In this document: piece after piece, positions 38,074 through 49,255 of the stretch
How positions within the stretch are numbered: the first letter of the stretch is position 1
Layout of the letters: each line of letters begins with the position of its first letter
From: Corticium candelabrum
Lineage: Eukaryota > Porifera > Homoscleromorpha > Homosclerophorida > Plakinidae
NCBI RefSeq assembly: GCF_963422355.1
Contig: NC_085085.1
Span: 14,422,985-14,486,984 of the forward strand
Length of the DNA: 64,000 nt
Reading direction: 5' to 3'
The notes under the pieces: generated by a model
Databases searched by the model: none
The model's input: only the letters and a program-made list of their open reading frames with translations
Told to the model about the DNA's origin: nothing
Translations under genes and position numbers: made by a program

Positions 38074-39048
38074 GATGACGTCACCATTACTCAGTGTTTA
38101 TTTGATAAAAGCTGTTTGCTTGTAATGAACAACTCTATTACTGTACCAAACGTTTATACAAACTTGATATTAACCTTATAATTGCAAGGTGTTGCCACCA
38201 ATACAATAACTACAAAAGGACTTAGTAACGGCGGTAGGTCACGTGACGTACTACCGACTTGCTCCGCCTCCGCGCATGCGCTCATTGTCACAAGACTGAA
38301 TGTTGACGCACAAATGATTAAAATTTTAGCGTAAACATGAGGCATTATTTGAGCATGGGCCGGGGCATTGTTATTTCGCAAGTACAGAGACTGCTGCATT
38401 GTTCGTTTGCATACCATCACACTACACAAACACACTACCTAATCTAATCTTACAGTTACCCTGGCTACTTTCGCTTCACTCGAGTTGTATTCCTGGTCTG
38501 TTGACGTCGTCGTCACTCAGTGGTTCTATCTGTGTGTTCATTTCATCACAACCGTGTACACATTGATAGACATGCATGGATATAAACTATACTACTCCAG
38601 CGGGACACTATGCGAGCATGGGGCATTATTATTTCGCCATGAGGCATTATTTGCGCATGAGCACTATTCCCGGAAATACGGTATATAAATTATATTAATT
38701 ATTAATAGTATTACAACCAATCTCGGCTGGTCTATCACTGCCCACATTTTTAATCATCAAATGACTCCACCAATGTACTCTTGTGGAATTCCACAAGATA
38801 GGTAATCAATAGAACGTGCCATTTTGATTCAGTAATGGATTCAGCAATCACACAGACGGCTTTGTGTAATCAAACAATCATGTTTTAATTAAACATACCA
38901 AATTGTCAAAGACGAATCCACACAATTCAATTAGCACTAAATTTGCACGTCCTATGTACAAGCAGACTGACAACACATAGCATTGTCTATGAATTTCAGG
39001 AACACTCGGCCCATGAAGTGTATTAAGTGTATAGGAATCCATTGTGTA
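38074..39048. other. Convergent intergenic region with repeated GGCATTATTT words
   Basis: No gene is visible. The words CATGAGGCATTATTTG and GGGGCATTRTTATTTCGC occur at 38336-38378 and again at 38617-38660. The second block runs on to a CCCGGAAATACGGTAT end at about 38668-38684. This looks like a piece of a dispersed repeat or DNA transposon end with subterminal repeats. Confidence 0.5.
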
Positions 39049-39809
39049 CTAGACGCTACTCAGCAGAGAGTCGATATCGATATCTGTCTGCATTTGGGTT
39101 TGATACATTGCACCTGCCGATAGCTGTAGCTGTTGCTGTTGCTGCAGCGGTTGTTGCAGCAGAGAATCGATATCGACCTCTGGCTGCATTTGGGGTTGAT
39201 ACATTGCCCCGGCACACAGCTTCGCTCTAGACGGCGGCTGTTGCCATCTGTGGTAAGGTGTGGTAGGGTTGGACGCAGTGAGCTGACGGCTTACTTGTGG
39301 CTGCTGTTGCAGAGGGACGGTGGAGTGCTGATGTTGCTGAATGCAAGGCTGCATCAGTTGTGGCTGCAAATGGTGACGCAGCTGCTGCTGCTGCTGTTGC
39401 TGCTGTTGTTGTTGTTGTTGGTGTTGTTGTACTAATCGATGGTGATCCCTCACCTGAGATTGTGCAGGAAGTCTCACACCTTTTAGATATAAAGGAATAG
39501 CTGACTGTGTGGGAGCAACTGACCTCTGAGACGGTATGTGTTGTGGTTGTGGCGCCAGCATTGCCAATGAAGGAGGCACTCTGGTCATGGGCATAGTTGA
39601 CCGGGAAGTTTGAGTCTCGGGTAAACGGACTTGTGAAGTTGACGACGAGGTCATGGTTCTAACAGTCGGTTCTTGGGACTGTGGAGGTCTCGCTTGTTGA
39701 AGAACTGCTGCCTTCAAGAATAAAGTAGCCATTAAAAAGAATAATGTAGCCATTAACCAAATTGAAATAAATGTAAATCAACAACAGATTAGCATGGTAC
39801 AGTAGCCAT

Positions 39810-39857
<48 letters not shown>

Positions 39858-42800
39858 ACATTATTATTATATCTATATCAACCCAGACAACTAGCTATAT
39901 TATCTCTTACCTTGATTTTCATCATCACATTGGTCTGTAAGGAAAGATCACTAGTATTAGTCAGCAAACGACAAACACTACACAACCAGCTATGAGATAT
40001 GAGTTCCTGACCTGATCATTTGGAATAATTCCCATCAGTGCTCGTTTCTGGCTGTTCCACAATAAAACAACAAGATACACTCCAGACACCGGAGACTGTA
40101 CATTGATCAAGCCGATCTAAGATGACACCAAGAATTTCGTACGAACCAACCAGTCAATCACATCAAACCAACCATGGCATGAGTGAGAGCATGATAGAGT
40201 ACTCGAAACGGAGTCGAGTCGGGCGTTAGCTGCGGTTTGAAATAGATGGCCTTGTGAGCTTTCATCAGTGGCAAGACATTTGCCTGTAAGATCAGCACCA
40301 TACGGACACATACAATACGTAAAGTCTGACATTCCTCACGTACAAGTATCTTTACATGCATAAGCATCATCGAGAGCTTTTTCGGCCATCCAGTAGTTCG
40401 TCTAGAAGAAATAGAAGATAACAGGGTAATTGCATAATCAATGACTTTGATGCGAGAGTCAATGACTAACATATTATCACCGGGTGAAGCTAACACAGAT
40501 GTGAGCAGAGTACGTACTGTTCGTGCGCCAGCAACACTCTATACAACACAACAGTCATAAAATCTCGACAAACATACGGTAGTCAAATACACGACACCGT
40601 GTCGTGCCATTCCAGTGCTCCAGACCATGCAACTTGCCTCTGCACTTGCTGTATACATAATACATACAAAAGTACACAATGATGCAAAGTCAAAACGTTT
40701 ACAATCTACAGACCTGCATTGGTTGAGACATGACGGACGTCGTAGGCACAACGGGTCGATTCTGAGGCATCGTTCGAATCAACAAATTCGAATTATCGGA
40801 AACAGATGCTGGATATTGTGCAGATTGTATGAGAGATCTTGACGGGTTTGTAAGACCAGGCTTGTGTGTAGCAGCCGGATTACTAACAGAAAACGAAACG
40901 CTTTGAGTTGCCGGTTGTGATACAACAGAGCGAGGAACAGCAGACTGAGTGAAAGACAGCATGGACATTGCTGATCCAGTAACAGATGAGGCACTAGACA
41001 CCAACTGTGGTTTCATGGATGAGTTGATGCTAAAGGCGGGAGGTACAACTTGGTTAGGTCGAGTTTGTGTTGCCTGATGTGATGCTACAACGTCAGTCTT
41101 TGCAGCCGCAATTGCAGACAACGATACACTCGACCGCATTGCCCCCTGTGTTTGTAAGCCAGGATTAGCCCGACTCTGGATGCTTTCACATTCGACGGCT
41201 GCAGTACTGATGAATTCACATTTAACATCTAAAGGAGGAGCCACAGTGGAAGCAAACTGTTTCTCGAGCGAAACTTTGGGTGCTTCCATCTTTTTGGGCA
41301 CTAACACACCATCAGAATTACTCATAGTAAATTGATTAAAATCAACAAGCTTGCGGTACCTGGCAGTTGAAAACCTTGTAAAAGCACAAGGTCGGCGAAT
41401 GATACAGACACAGCTTGAGGTAATTCATTAGGATGCGCCCCACAAGCCTTCAAAAAAAACTTTAGAGACTGCATGGATACAGTCTAAATCTAATTTACAA
41501 ATACATAATTATATCATAAATAAATAAACAAACAAATAAATACATAAATAAACAAATAAACAACCAAACAAATACATAAATAAATAAATAAACAAATAAA
41601 TAAACAAACAAACAAACAAATAAATAAATAAACAAACAAATAAATAAATAAATAAACAAATAAATAGTAAATAAATAAACAAATAAATAATAATAAATAA
41701 ATAATAAATAAATAAATAAACAAACAAATAAACAAATAAATAAATAAATAATAAATAAATAATAAATAAATAAATAAATAATAAATAAATAAACAAATAA
41801 ATAAATAATAAATAAATAAATAGATAATAAGAATAAATTATTAGAGAAAACAATCAATTGATGCTTTTGTAGCACCTCTGAATGCAACTCTATGAGACCA
41901 TGATGCTTTCTAGCTGATATTAAAGACAGTCTGATGGATTTCTATTAGGGAATAAAATTAACATACAGAGTGGTTGGTCACACTGACTGCATTATGCTTT
42001 ACTTCTCCCAACATCTTGGCCAGCTGCATGACAGTATACCCGGAATACGAATCATTTTGTGTGACTGCTGTTATGTAAGGGGGATTGCATGCGACCAGCA
42101 AGCAATGTCTAGTCACACTGAAACAAAACAGACAGTCTCAACCCCAAGAATAGAAGACAAGAATGTGAAACTGGTTGACGTCACCTCGTTTCCTTCATCA
42201 GATCATCTTTCTCAAGTTCATCAAAAATCTAGATAAAAACCTGTCAGAGCGCAAGTCGCACATGCCAACACCGAACCCACCTCCATAGCAGCTGCTAGTC
42301 CTTCCGCCCAATGACAAGAACACTCGACTCCGCCTCCACTGAAACTACATTTTACACACCACAACGTCTACATGCTGTACTCAAACCGAACATACAGGCA
42401 CCGAGAACGACGACAGAAAGAAAGGAGTGAAACGTACTGAACAGACGTGAGCGCCTTGTCGAACTGCTCTACATCCATAGTGTGAACAAGAATCGTGGTG
42501 ACGGGCTTCAGCCGGAAAGAGACTGGATTGACTGCCACGAGAGTGAATGTACGCTGCACAGACGCCAACACACGTTCACATACAACCAAACACTCATTCC
42601 ACATTCAATATTCATGTCCCCCTACTTTGCTATACACCCGATTTCCATGATTTCCGTCTTCACGACTTTCACTGAGCGCTCTGCACAAAATCCAAATCGA
42701 GGGGCGACCGACGACGTCGCGTTTAGATTTGCGTGGCAACTGACTATGCATATGCGTCGAGATGTCGACGGTATGACAGCTGCTAGCTCACCTTACGGCC

Positions 42801-42919
42801 GGTTTGACGTAGTTGTCGAGAAGGCGAGGATACTCGAGGCTCATCACGGCGTAGCTTTCGACTAGAACGACAACTTGGCAACTCTTCGCGTTGCCTTCGT
42901 CTGAATCGTCTCCCAACAT
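39049..42919 (-). CDS. MED25: Mediator subunit 25, copy A
   Basis: MED25 joins the Mediator complex through an N-terminal VWA domain and meets activators through its ACID domain. Exon 1 (about 42797-42919) starts MLGDDSDEGNAKSCQ and has VVVLVESYAVMSLEYPRLLD. Exons at 42438-42553, 42281-42344, 42185-42228, 42003-42117 and about 41850-41950 complete the VWA (FSGGGVECSCHWAEGLAAAM, HCLLVACNPPY, KSIRLSLISARKH). Exon about 41362-41440 has DLVLLQGFQLP. A Ser/Thr/Pro-rich linker (40700-41320) leads to the ACID domain (WSGALEWHD, GWPKKLSMMLMHVK, LVVLLWNSQKRALMGIIPND). A Gln-rich tail ends in DIDIDSLLSSV. At the exon 1-2 junction the frame homologous to copy B has a TGA, so this copy must splice differently (GCC|gtaagg to cag|CGT keeps frame) or is broken. 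All other exons are open. Confidence 0.85.
39809..39856. repeat. (CA)n microsatellite
   Basis: CA run in an intron of MED25 copy A just before the Gln-rich last exon. Confidence 0.95.
41511..41832. repeat. (TAAA)n/(CAAA)n tetranucleotide array, about 320 bp
   Basis: Long run of TAAA and CAAA units with occasional one-base slips, in an intron of MED25 copy A. It creates spurious Leu/Phe/Ile/Tyr frames on the minus strand. Confidence 0.95.
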
Positions 42920-43471
42920 GACGCAGTGTAGTGAAGACTTGCTACAATTTGTTGTAATGTAATTATGTTAGCGAACGAGCTCGCCTCGGAGGCGCGAACA
43001 TCTGTTGCAGACAGAATCGTTTCACCCCGGAAAAATTTCTAGACCGTAATGATAATTTAGGCCACAAGAATAGAATTACACTGTACTTGTTTGACAGAAA
43101 TTGTATGCTCAAAAATCTGTACGCGCGTTCTATCTATCTTCATGTTTTTAATATCAAATTTAATGAACAAAAATTTCCATTTAATTAATTAATTATTACT
43201 ACCAGCATTTCTCAGAGTCGTATGCAAACAAATTTGGTAGAGTTGAGTTCAAGTAATTAGGCTATATTACAAGTCGCCGTTCATCAAATTTGTTTTTGTA
43301 GCCTTAGTTTTACTTTTCTAGACACGTGAACCTCGGATGACGTCAACTGTGGAGTATGTGCGATCACGGAAAACAGAAAATAGCACACAACACAGATCAC
43401 TACTTTTCAATTTCAATTTCTTAGATCTCTCCTTTGTATTACTATACCAGTAAATATACGAATAAACTCTA
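42920..43471. other. Spacer between the two MED25 copies
   Basis: Upstream region of copy A and downstream region of copy B, both on the minus strand. It is AT-rich and no gene is seen; the promoter of copy A is presumably here. Confidence 0.5.
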
Positions 43472-43754
43472 CTAGAAACTATTGAGGAATGAATCAAGAT
43501 CAAGATCTGGCTGTGCATTCTGTTGATAAACTGCACTGGCGGGCAGTTGCTGTTGTTGCTGAACTTGCTGTAACTGCGAGAGTTGTGCTCGAGCCTGCGG
43601 CTGTTGCCATCTGTATTGAGGTGGGGTCGGGTGGGCACCTGTGAGCTGATGGCTCGCTTGTAGATGCAGTTGTTGTTGCTGTTTTTGAGGGACAGTCGAT
43701 AGCTGCTGCTGCTGATGTTGAAAACGTGGCTGTGCCATCTGTTGCTGCAGATGG

Positions 43755-43785
<31 letters not shown>

Positions 43786-43880
43786 GTTGCTGCTGCTGGT
43801 GGTGTTGCTGTTGCTGTTGTTGTGGGTGCTGCTGTTGTAGTTGTTGTTGCTGCTGCTGCTGCTGTTGTTGTTGTTGCTGC

Positions 43881-43912
<32 letters not shown>

Positions 43913-46070
43913 TGGATGCTGCTGTTGTAGCTGTTGTGGGTGCTGCTGTTGTAGTTGTTGTGGGTGCTGCTGTTGTAGTTGTTGTGAGTGCTGCTGCAGC
44001 TGTTGTTGTTGTCGTAATCGAAGATCCCTTGCTGGAGAGTGTGAAGAAAGCCTCACGACATTCGAATACCCAGGAACAGGCGGCTGTGAAGGAGCAACGG
44101 GCCTTGCAATGGGCACATGTTGTGGCACCAGGCCAGGCTGTGCAGTCATAGACATGGTTGACAGGCCAGTCTGATTCTGCAACCGTCCAGAAGCCATCGT
44201 TGTAAACATCACTTGCTGCTGCTGTTGCTGCTGTTGTTGTTGTTGCTGCTGCTGCTGCTGTCTTAGTAATGCATCATTTCGATGTTTAAGGAAAGCCATC
44301 TAAACAACAATAACTAAAACTAACTGCAAGGCGTCTCAAACTAAACACATGATTATTGTATGTTGCAGTTATGTAAAAACAACAAACAAAAACGCATGGT
44401 GAATGGAAGCATCAAAACTAACAGTTCACTAGATGCAGGCCCAGAGTAAACATAGACGCCCTCTTTGAAAAAGCCCGGATACTTGTTGCGCAGATTCAAA
44501 AATGAGTTTCTTCAGAGTTTACCCAAATCTGGAGATTTTACTGTTGGCTATAATTATCCTCTGTATTATAGTATTATTGAATAGAAATCTAGTTACAGCA
44601 AGTAAAATTACTTTCTACAGAAAACTAAGAATTTTATCTAGAGGAAATCAAAAAATCATCACGGAATCAGCACTGGTTTCACAGTCTCAGGGGCGCCCAA
44701 TTTTGAAATGGTTGACGCAAAAAACGTATTTGGCGCTGCTCATACTTTGACTCAATAGGACACTCCCACGCATACTGGTAAAATAGGTATGTATGACTGG
44801 GAATGTATGTAAAGTATGCATGACAATCCTGTCTGCATCTCAGGACCAGAGTCACCAGACCTACTTTTGGAGTCAATCGTTCCTCACCTTGACATATAGA
44901 CATACCTATTCTATTGCACATCATAGTTGGTAATTGACATGCCAAAGCATTACTATGATCTTGGCGCTGCTCTGGCGCTGCAAAAATTGGCTTGGCGCTA
45001 CATGCATGCAGCACCATAGCGCCAGATGGGCACCCATGCAAGTCTGCAATTCTGGCCCGGATTCACTGTGTAGAGTATGGGTAGGTGTCCTCCACCTGTC
45101 CACCTGATGCTGTATTGACATAGAACCAACGTACTTTGTGAATGACTACGGTTTGAATAGACGACCACAAAATTCATATCAGACGTAAGAATGGTACAAT
45201 GCATGAAGTTGCTCTACAAGGATAATCCAGAACTACAAGGTTGATAAAATATGTTGAGTAAGCTTGCAATGGTACATACAGCGGTAAGATGCTTCAGGCA
45301 TCACACACAAATATGAACTCTGTCATCGCATTTTTCTAACTGTTGGACAAATGATCAGTACCCTTTACATTAACTCCTTGTACTGTACCACCATTTTTCG
45401 CCCGCCCACGTATCACTTTCTGCTGCATAACGTGCCACAAGATGGTATCAAACTTCGAGATTATTGAGACCTTCAAGACTGCAGGCCCTGAGAGAGGGTG
45501 CACGCCCATTCACCTGTATCAGCCCTTGTGTGCCCATCACTTACCTTGTTGACATTCAGCTGCATTCAGCAGGTGCGTACCAGGTGGGGTTTGGGGTTGC
45601 AAGCAAACCCCCTCTCACAGCTCTGTTCTCTCATGGCCATTGGGTGCACGTGAGCTATACAGTGGCTATTACTTTGGACGTGTCCTGTGTGAATTGGGCT
45701 CCTGTACGGCTCGTTCTAAGCTTTGTGTTTATATAAGGGTAATGGACAAGACAAAGGTGTGAGAGTCTGGAAAAGTGGTGTTGTTAGAAAGTATTTACAA
45801 CATCCGGGATTTCCATTCTGCCATTAGTGGTCGTTCTTTGCTGTTGTTTATGGCAAATCATACTATGGTACTAGTGGAATGGTAGCTTAAGAGCCTTGTA
45901 GTTCCCAACAAACGTTATATGTCTCACCCTTCTCATCTGACCGGCTACGCCCCTGTTTAGTATATATCAACTCAATTATTTTAAAACTTATTACGTCTTG
46001 TTACTACAAACATGCATGCATCATTTTACAGTATCATGTGATATGGTAGTGGTTCATTTGTTTGTTTGCT

Positions 46071-46116
<46 letters not shown>

Positions 46117-48793
46117 CGCGCACGTGGTGCATGCATGCATGCGTATGTATGTTATACTAAATATTCACCTTGATTTTAGTCATCACACCAGCCTAAAAAA
46201 AGAGAACCATAACCGATACGAATACTACAAAATCTAAGTGGCAAAGCAGTATCACTTGATCGTTGGGAATAATTCCGATGAGCACTCTCTTATGCCACAT
46301 CACCACAATAACACGCACGTCCGACGCCGGAGACTGCTGCACACTGATCAAACCAATCTAATACAACGGTACGACATTCACATAAACCATACGTACAAAT
46401 CGATCACACCAAACCAACCATTTCGTGAGTAAGCGAATGATACAACGATCGTAATGCGGTCGAGTCTGCCGATATCTGCGGCTTGAAATAGACTTTTCTG
46501 TGATCTCTCAGCAGCGGCAACACCATTTGCTGTACACATAGAGACGAGCATTACACAGACAAGTATAACACACAAACTCCACCACCCGTCACTTACAAGT
46601 AGTTTCACATTCATTAGTGACATCGGCAGTTTCTGTGGCCATCCGGTGCCTTGTCTAGAAAAAAATTCGATCAACTCCGAGACAAATTAACTACGAGGGA
46701 GATGAAAACTAACACGTTATCGTTCGATGCGGCTACGATTGATGTCAACAGAGTACGTGTTGTCCGTGTAGAAAGCTGACGATTCTACACAATACAACAC
46801 TCGTATATAATCCAACGTATATACAGTATTCATATACACCGTACAAGTTCTTGCCATTCCACCATTCCCGACCATATGATTTGTCTCTGTACTTGCTGCA
46901 TGAGACACCAATAGAACAATAGCGTTACACCAAACCGACCAAAAATATTTATGATTTTATGATATACAAACCTGCGACTGCGGAGGCACGGAAGGCAGCA
47001 TAGTCGGATTTTGCACTATCGGCGGTCCAATTAGAGGCTGTCTTGGATTGGGCAGACCGTCCCTGTGTGCGAATCCCGGATTATTAGCGGGGAATACACT
47101 CTGAATCATGGGTTGTAGTAAAACTGGACGAGGAACGACATGCTGAGCTGCAGTCGAGGCGGTATGCACTGCCGGCGACACAGTAGCCGATGGCATAGAA
47201 GGTAACGTTTTGAAGGGCGGATTACCGCCCGGGTTGGGCGGTGCGACCTGATTCGGTGGAGCTTGTGTGGTCACAACCATCGAGACGACATCGGGAGTTA
47301 CACTCGTAGCGGTTGACAACGGCCGAGTCGACTGCACCATCACCTGCTTCTGTGTGTTGGGATTAACAGTGACTGGAATGCTTTCACTCTCGGTGACCAC
47401 GGCGCTCGGTGTTCTCTGTTGTTTTATTTCAGGCTTAACGTCTACGGGTGGAGTTGCAGTACTAGGTTTATTCTCTGGCAGAGCCTTAGATGCTTCCGTT
47501 TCCTTGGGATCTACGATAATACAAAGTTATCCATCGTAATTTGCTAAAACGCCGAGTGAGACATACCGGGTAGCTGAAATCCTTGCAATAGTACTAGATC
47601 AACTGATGATATAGCTACTTCCTGTTTGGGTGATACACGTACATCACTGCTGCATGCCTTCGAACAAGTGCAAAAAGACAAAATCAACAATACAACAACA
47701 TATAGTTACTATAAATGACAGACGAGATAAACGAATGATTGAGTGTCTAGCGAAAATCAATAGCTATAAATACAGTGAACGACTTGGCACCTCTGAGTAT
47801 AATTTCCTGAGAGCTGGATGCTTTCTAGCTGATATCAAAGACAGTCTAATAGATTTCTACAAATAAAATATAGAAAAAAGCGAATAAAGAAATTAAACTG
47901 TGTGGAAATCTTAACAATGCTTTACTTCTCCTAAAATCTTGGCCAACTGCATGGCAGTATATCCGGAATAAGAATCATTTTGTGTCGCTGCCGCTTGGTA
48001 AGGGGAACTACACGCAACCAATAAGCAATGTCTAGTGACACTGAAACAAAACAGCCACAATTCTTTAAATACAGAATGACACACGAAAATGTTGACGTCA
48101 CTTCATTTCCTTCATTACATCATCTTTCTCAAGTTCATCAAAGATCTGATAGAAACGTGTAAAATGTAAGTCACACATGATAGCAACGCTGTACACCCAC
48201 CTCCATAGCAGCTGCTAATCCTTCAGCCCAGTGACAAGAACCCTCGACTCCGCCTCCACTGAAACTACACCACCACATGTCATACATGCTATGCTCCAAT
48301 CAAAATTACAACACCGAGAACGACGAAAGAAAGAAAGAAAATGAAACGTACTGAACAGACGTGAGCGCCTTGTCGAACTGCTCTACATCCATAGTGTGGT
48401 TAAGAACTGTGGTGACGGGTTGTAGCCGGAAAGCGACTGGATTGACTGCCACAAGAGTGAATGTATGCTGCACAAACGTCCGCACACGTTCACATACAAG
48501 CAAACACTCATGCATCAATACATCAGTCCATACTCTGCTCGACATGCCATTTCCATGATTTCCGTCTTCGCCTTTTCTGTCGCTCAAGACTCTGCAGACA
48601 ACGAAAACGACGTCGAACGCTGTCGCACACACACGCGAAATGCATATCTACGCGCCGACGCTCTAACAGCTTACCTTATGGCCGGTTTGACGTAATTGTC
48701 GAGAAGGCGAGGATACTCGAGGCTCATCACGGCGTAGCTTTCTACTAGAACGACAACTTGGCAACCCGTTCGTTTGCCCTCGCCTCCCAACAT
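43472..48793 (-). CDS. MED25: Mediator subunit 25, copy B, with long polyglutamine tail
   Basis: Same exon order as copy A. Exon 1 starts at 48793 (MLGGEGKRTGCQVVVLVE). The VWA continues at 48364-48630 (HTFTLVAVNPVAFRLQPVTT), 48200-48265 (GSCHWAEGLAAAME), 48107-48147, 47930-48040 (HCLLVACSSPYQAAATQND) and 47785-47857 (SIRLSLISARKHPALRKLY). Exon 47573-47658 has VDLVLLQGFQLPG; the linker is at 46973-47510. The ACID domain lies on exons at about 46850-46895 (QRQIIWSGMVEWQE), 46730-46785, 46600-46650 (GTGWPQKLPMSLMNVKLL), 46430-46530 and 46265-46355 (VIVVMWHKRVLIGIIPND). The last exon (43472-44300) is a 275-residue Gln-rich tail ending DLDLDSFLNSF. Human MED25 also ends in an acidic-hydrophobic tail (EDDILMDLI). 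No disabling change seen. Confidence 0.9.
43736..44265 (-). repeat. CAG/CAA polyglutamine tract in MED25 copy B
   Basis: Mixed CAG and CAA codons encode runs of up to about 25 Gln broken by His-Pro. They include a QQLQQQHP unit repeated about five times in tandem (43905-44000) and a separate 16-Gln run near the exon start (44214-44264). The antisense frame reads as poly-Ala/Val and is a shadow. Confidence 0.9.
44301..46155 (-). other. 1.85 kb last intron of MED25 copy B
   Basis: Lies between the short exon encoding VMTKIK (about 46160-46192) and the Gln-rich exon. It contains several TGGCGCT words (near 44729, 44961, 44973 and 44992, with the reverse at 45018) and a (GT)n run at 46073-46115. 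No gene is recognised. Confidence 0.5.
46073..46115. repeat. (GT)n microsatellite
   Basis: GT run in the last intron of MED25 copy B, followed by an alternating purine-pyrimidine GCATGCATGCATGCG stretch. Confidence 0.95.
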
Positions 48794-49255
48794 GATGGCG
48801 TCCTCAACAATTTCTGATCAGCATACACATACGCATAAATGGCTACACTGTACACGCTGTACAGCACATACTGTAACACCACCACAACGTTTTGATATCA
48901 ACGACTTTTTGCAAAATCGTATAGCCTCGACACCCCAGACTGCTTTAGGTCTCACGTTACTGCGTACACGTTTTCCTAATGAAACGCTGCACACATGGGT
49001 CTAACACTGTGCGTGTAACATTTCCAGTAGAATGCCATTATCCGAGAAATCTACAGTGCAAATTAAATTCTAGTAGTTCAATCGCGAGAACGTGGAAACC
49101 CAGTTGACTGTTTTCTCTTGGTATTGTTCCGTCTAGCGCAGCTGAATCCGATAACTGCTATTAAAAAGTATCAGACGGTCAGTGTTTGATTTGTGTAACG
49201 AGAGCGCGTTTCTTTGGGACACCGAGGCTACTCAAGCAGGCCAAAAAAATCGGCA
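48794..49255. promoter_or_regulatory. Divergent upstream region of MED25 copy B and hypothetical gene
   Basis: The start codons at 48793 (-) and 49256 (+) face away from each other, so both promoters should be here. No convincing core motif was recognised. Confidence 0.4.

Noticed and set aside
41495-41887. Leu/Phe/Ile/Tyr-rich frames resembling membrane proteins
   Set aside because: Produced by the TAAA/CAAA repeat array; no start context, splice support or complexity.
42560-42690. TGA in MED25 copy A read as selenocysteine
   Set aside because: No SECIS-like element sought or seen, no Cys at the matching position in copy B, and an alternative splice explains it better.
43726-44151. 141-codon Ala/Val frame on the plus strand
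   Set aside because: Antisense shadow of the CAG/CAA polyglutamine exon of MED25 copy B.
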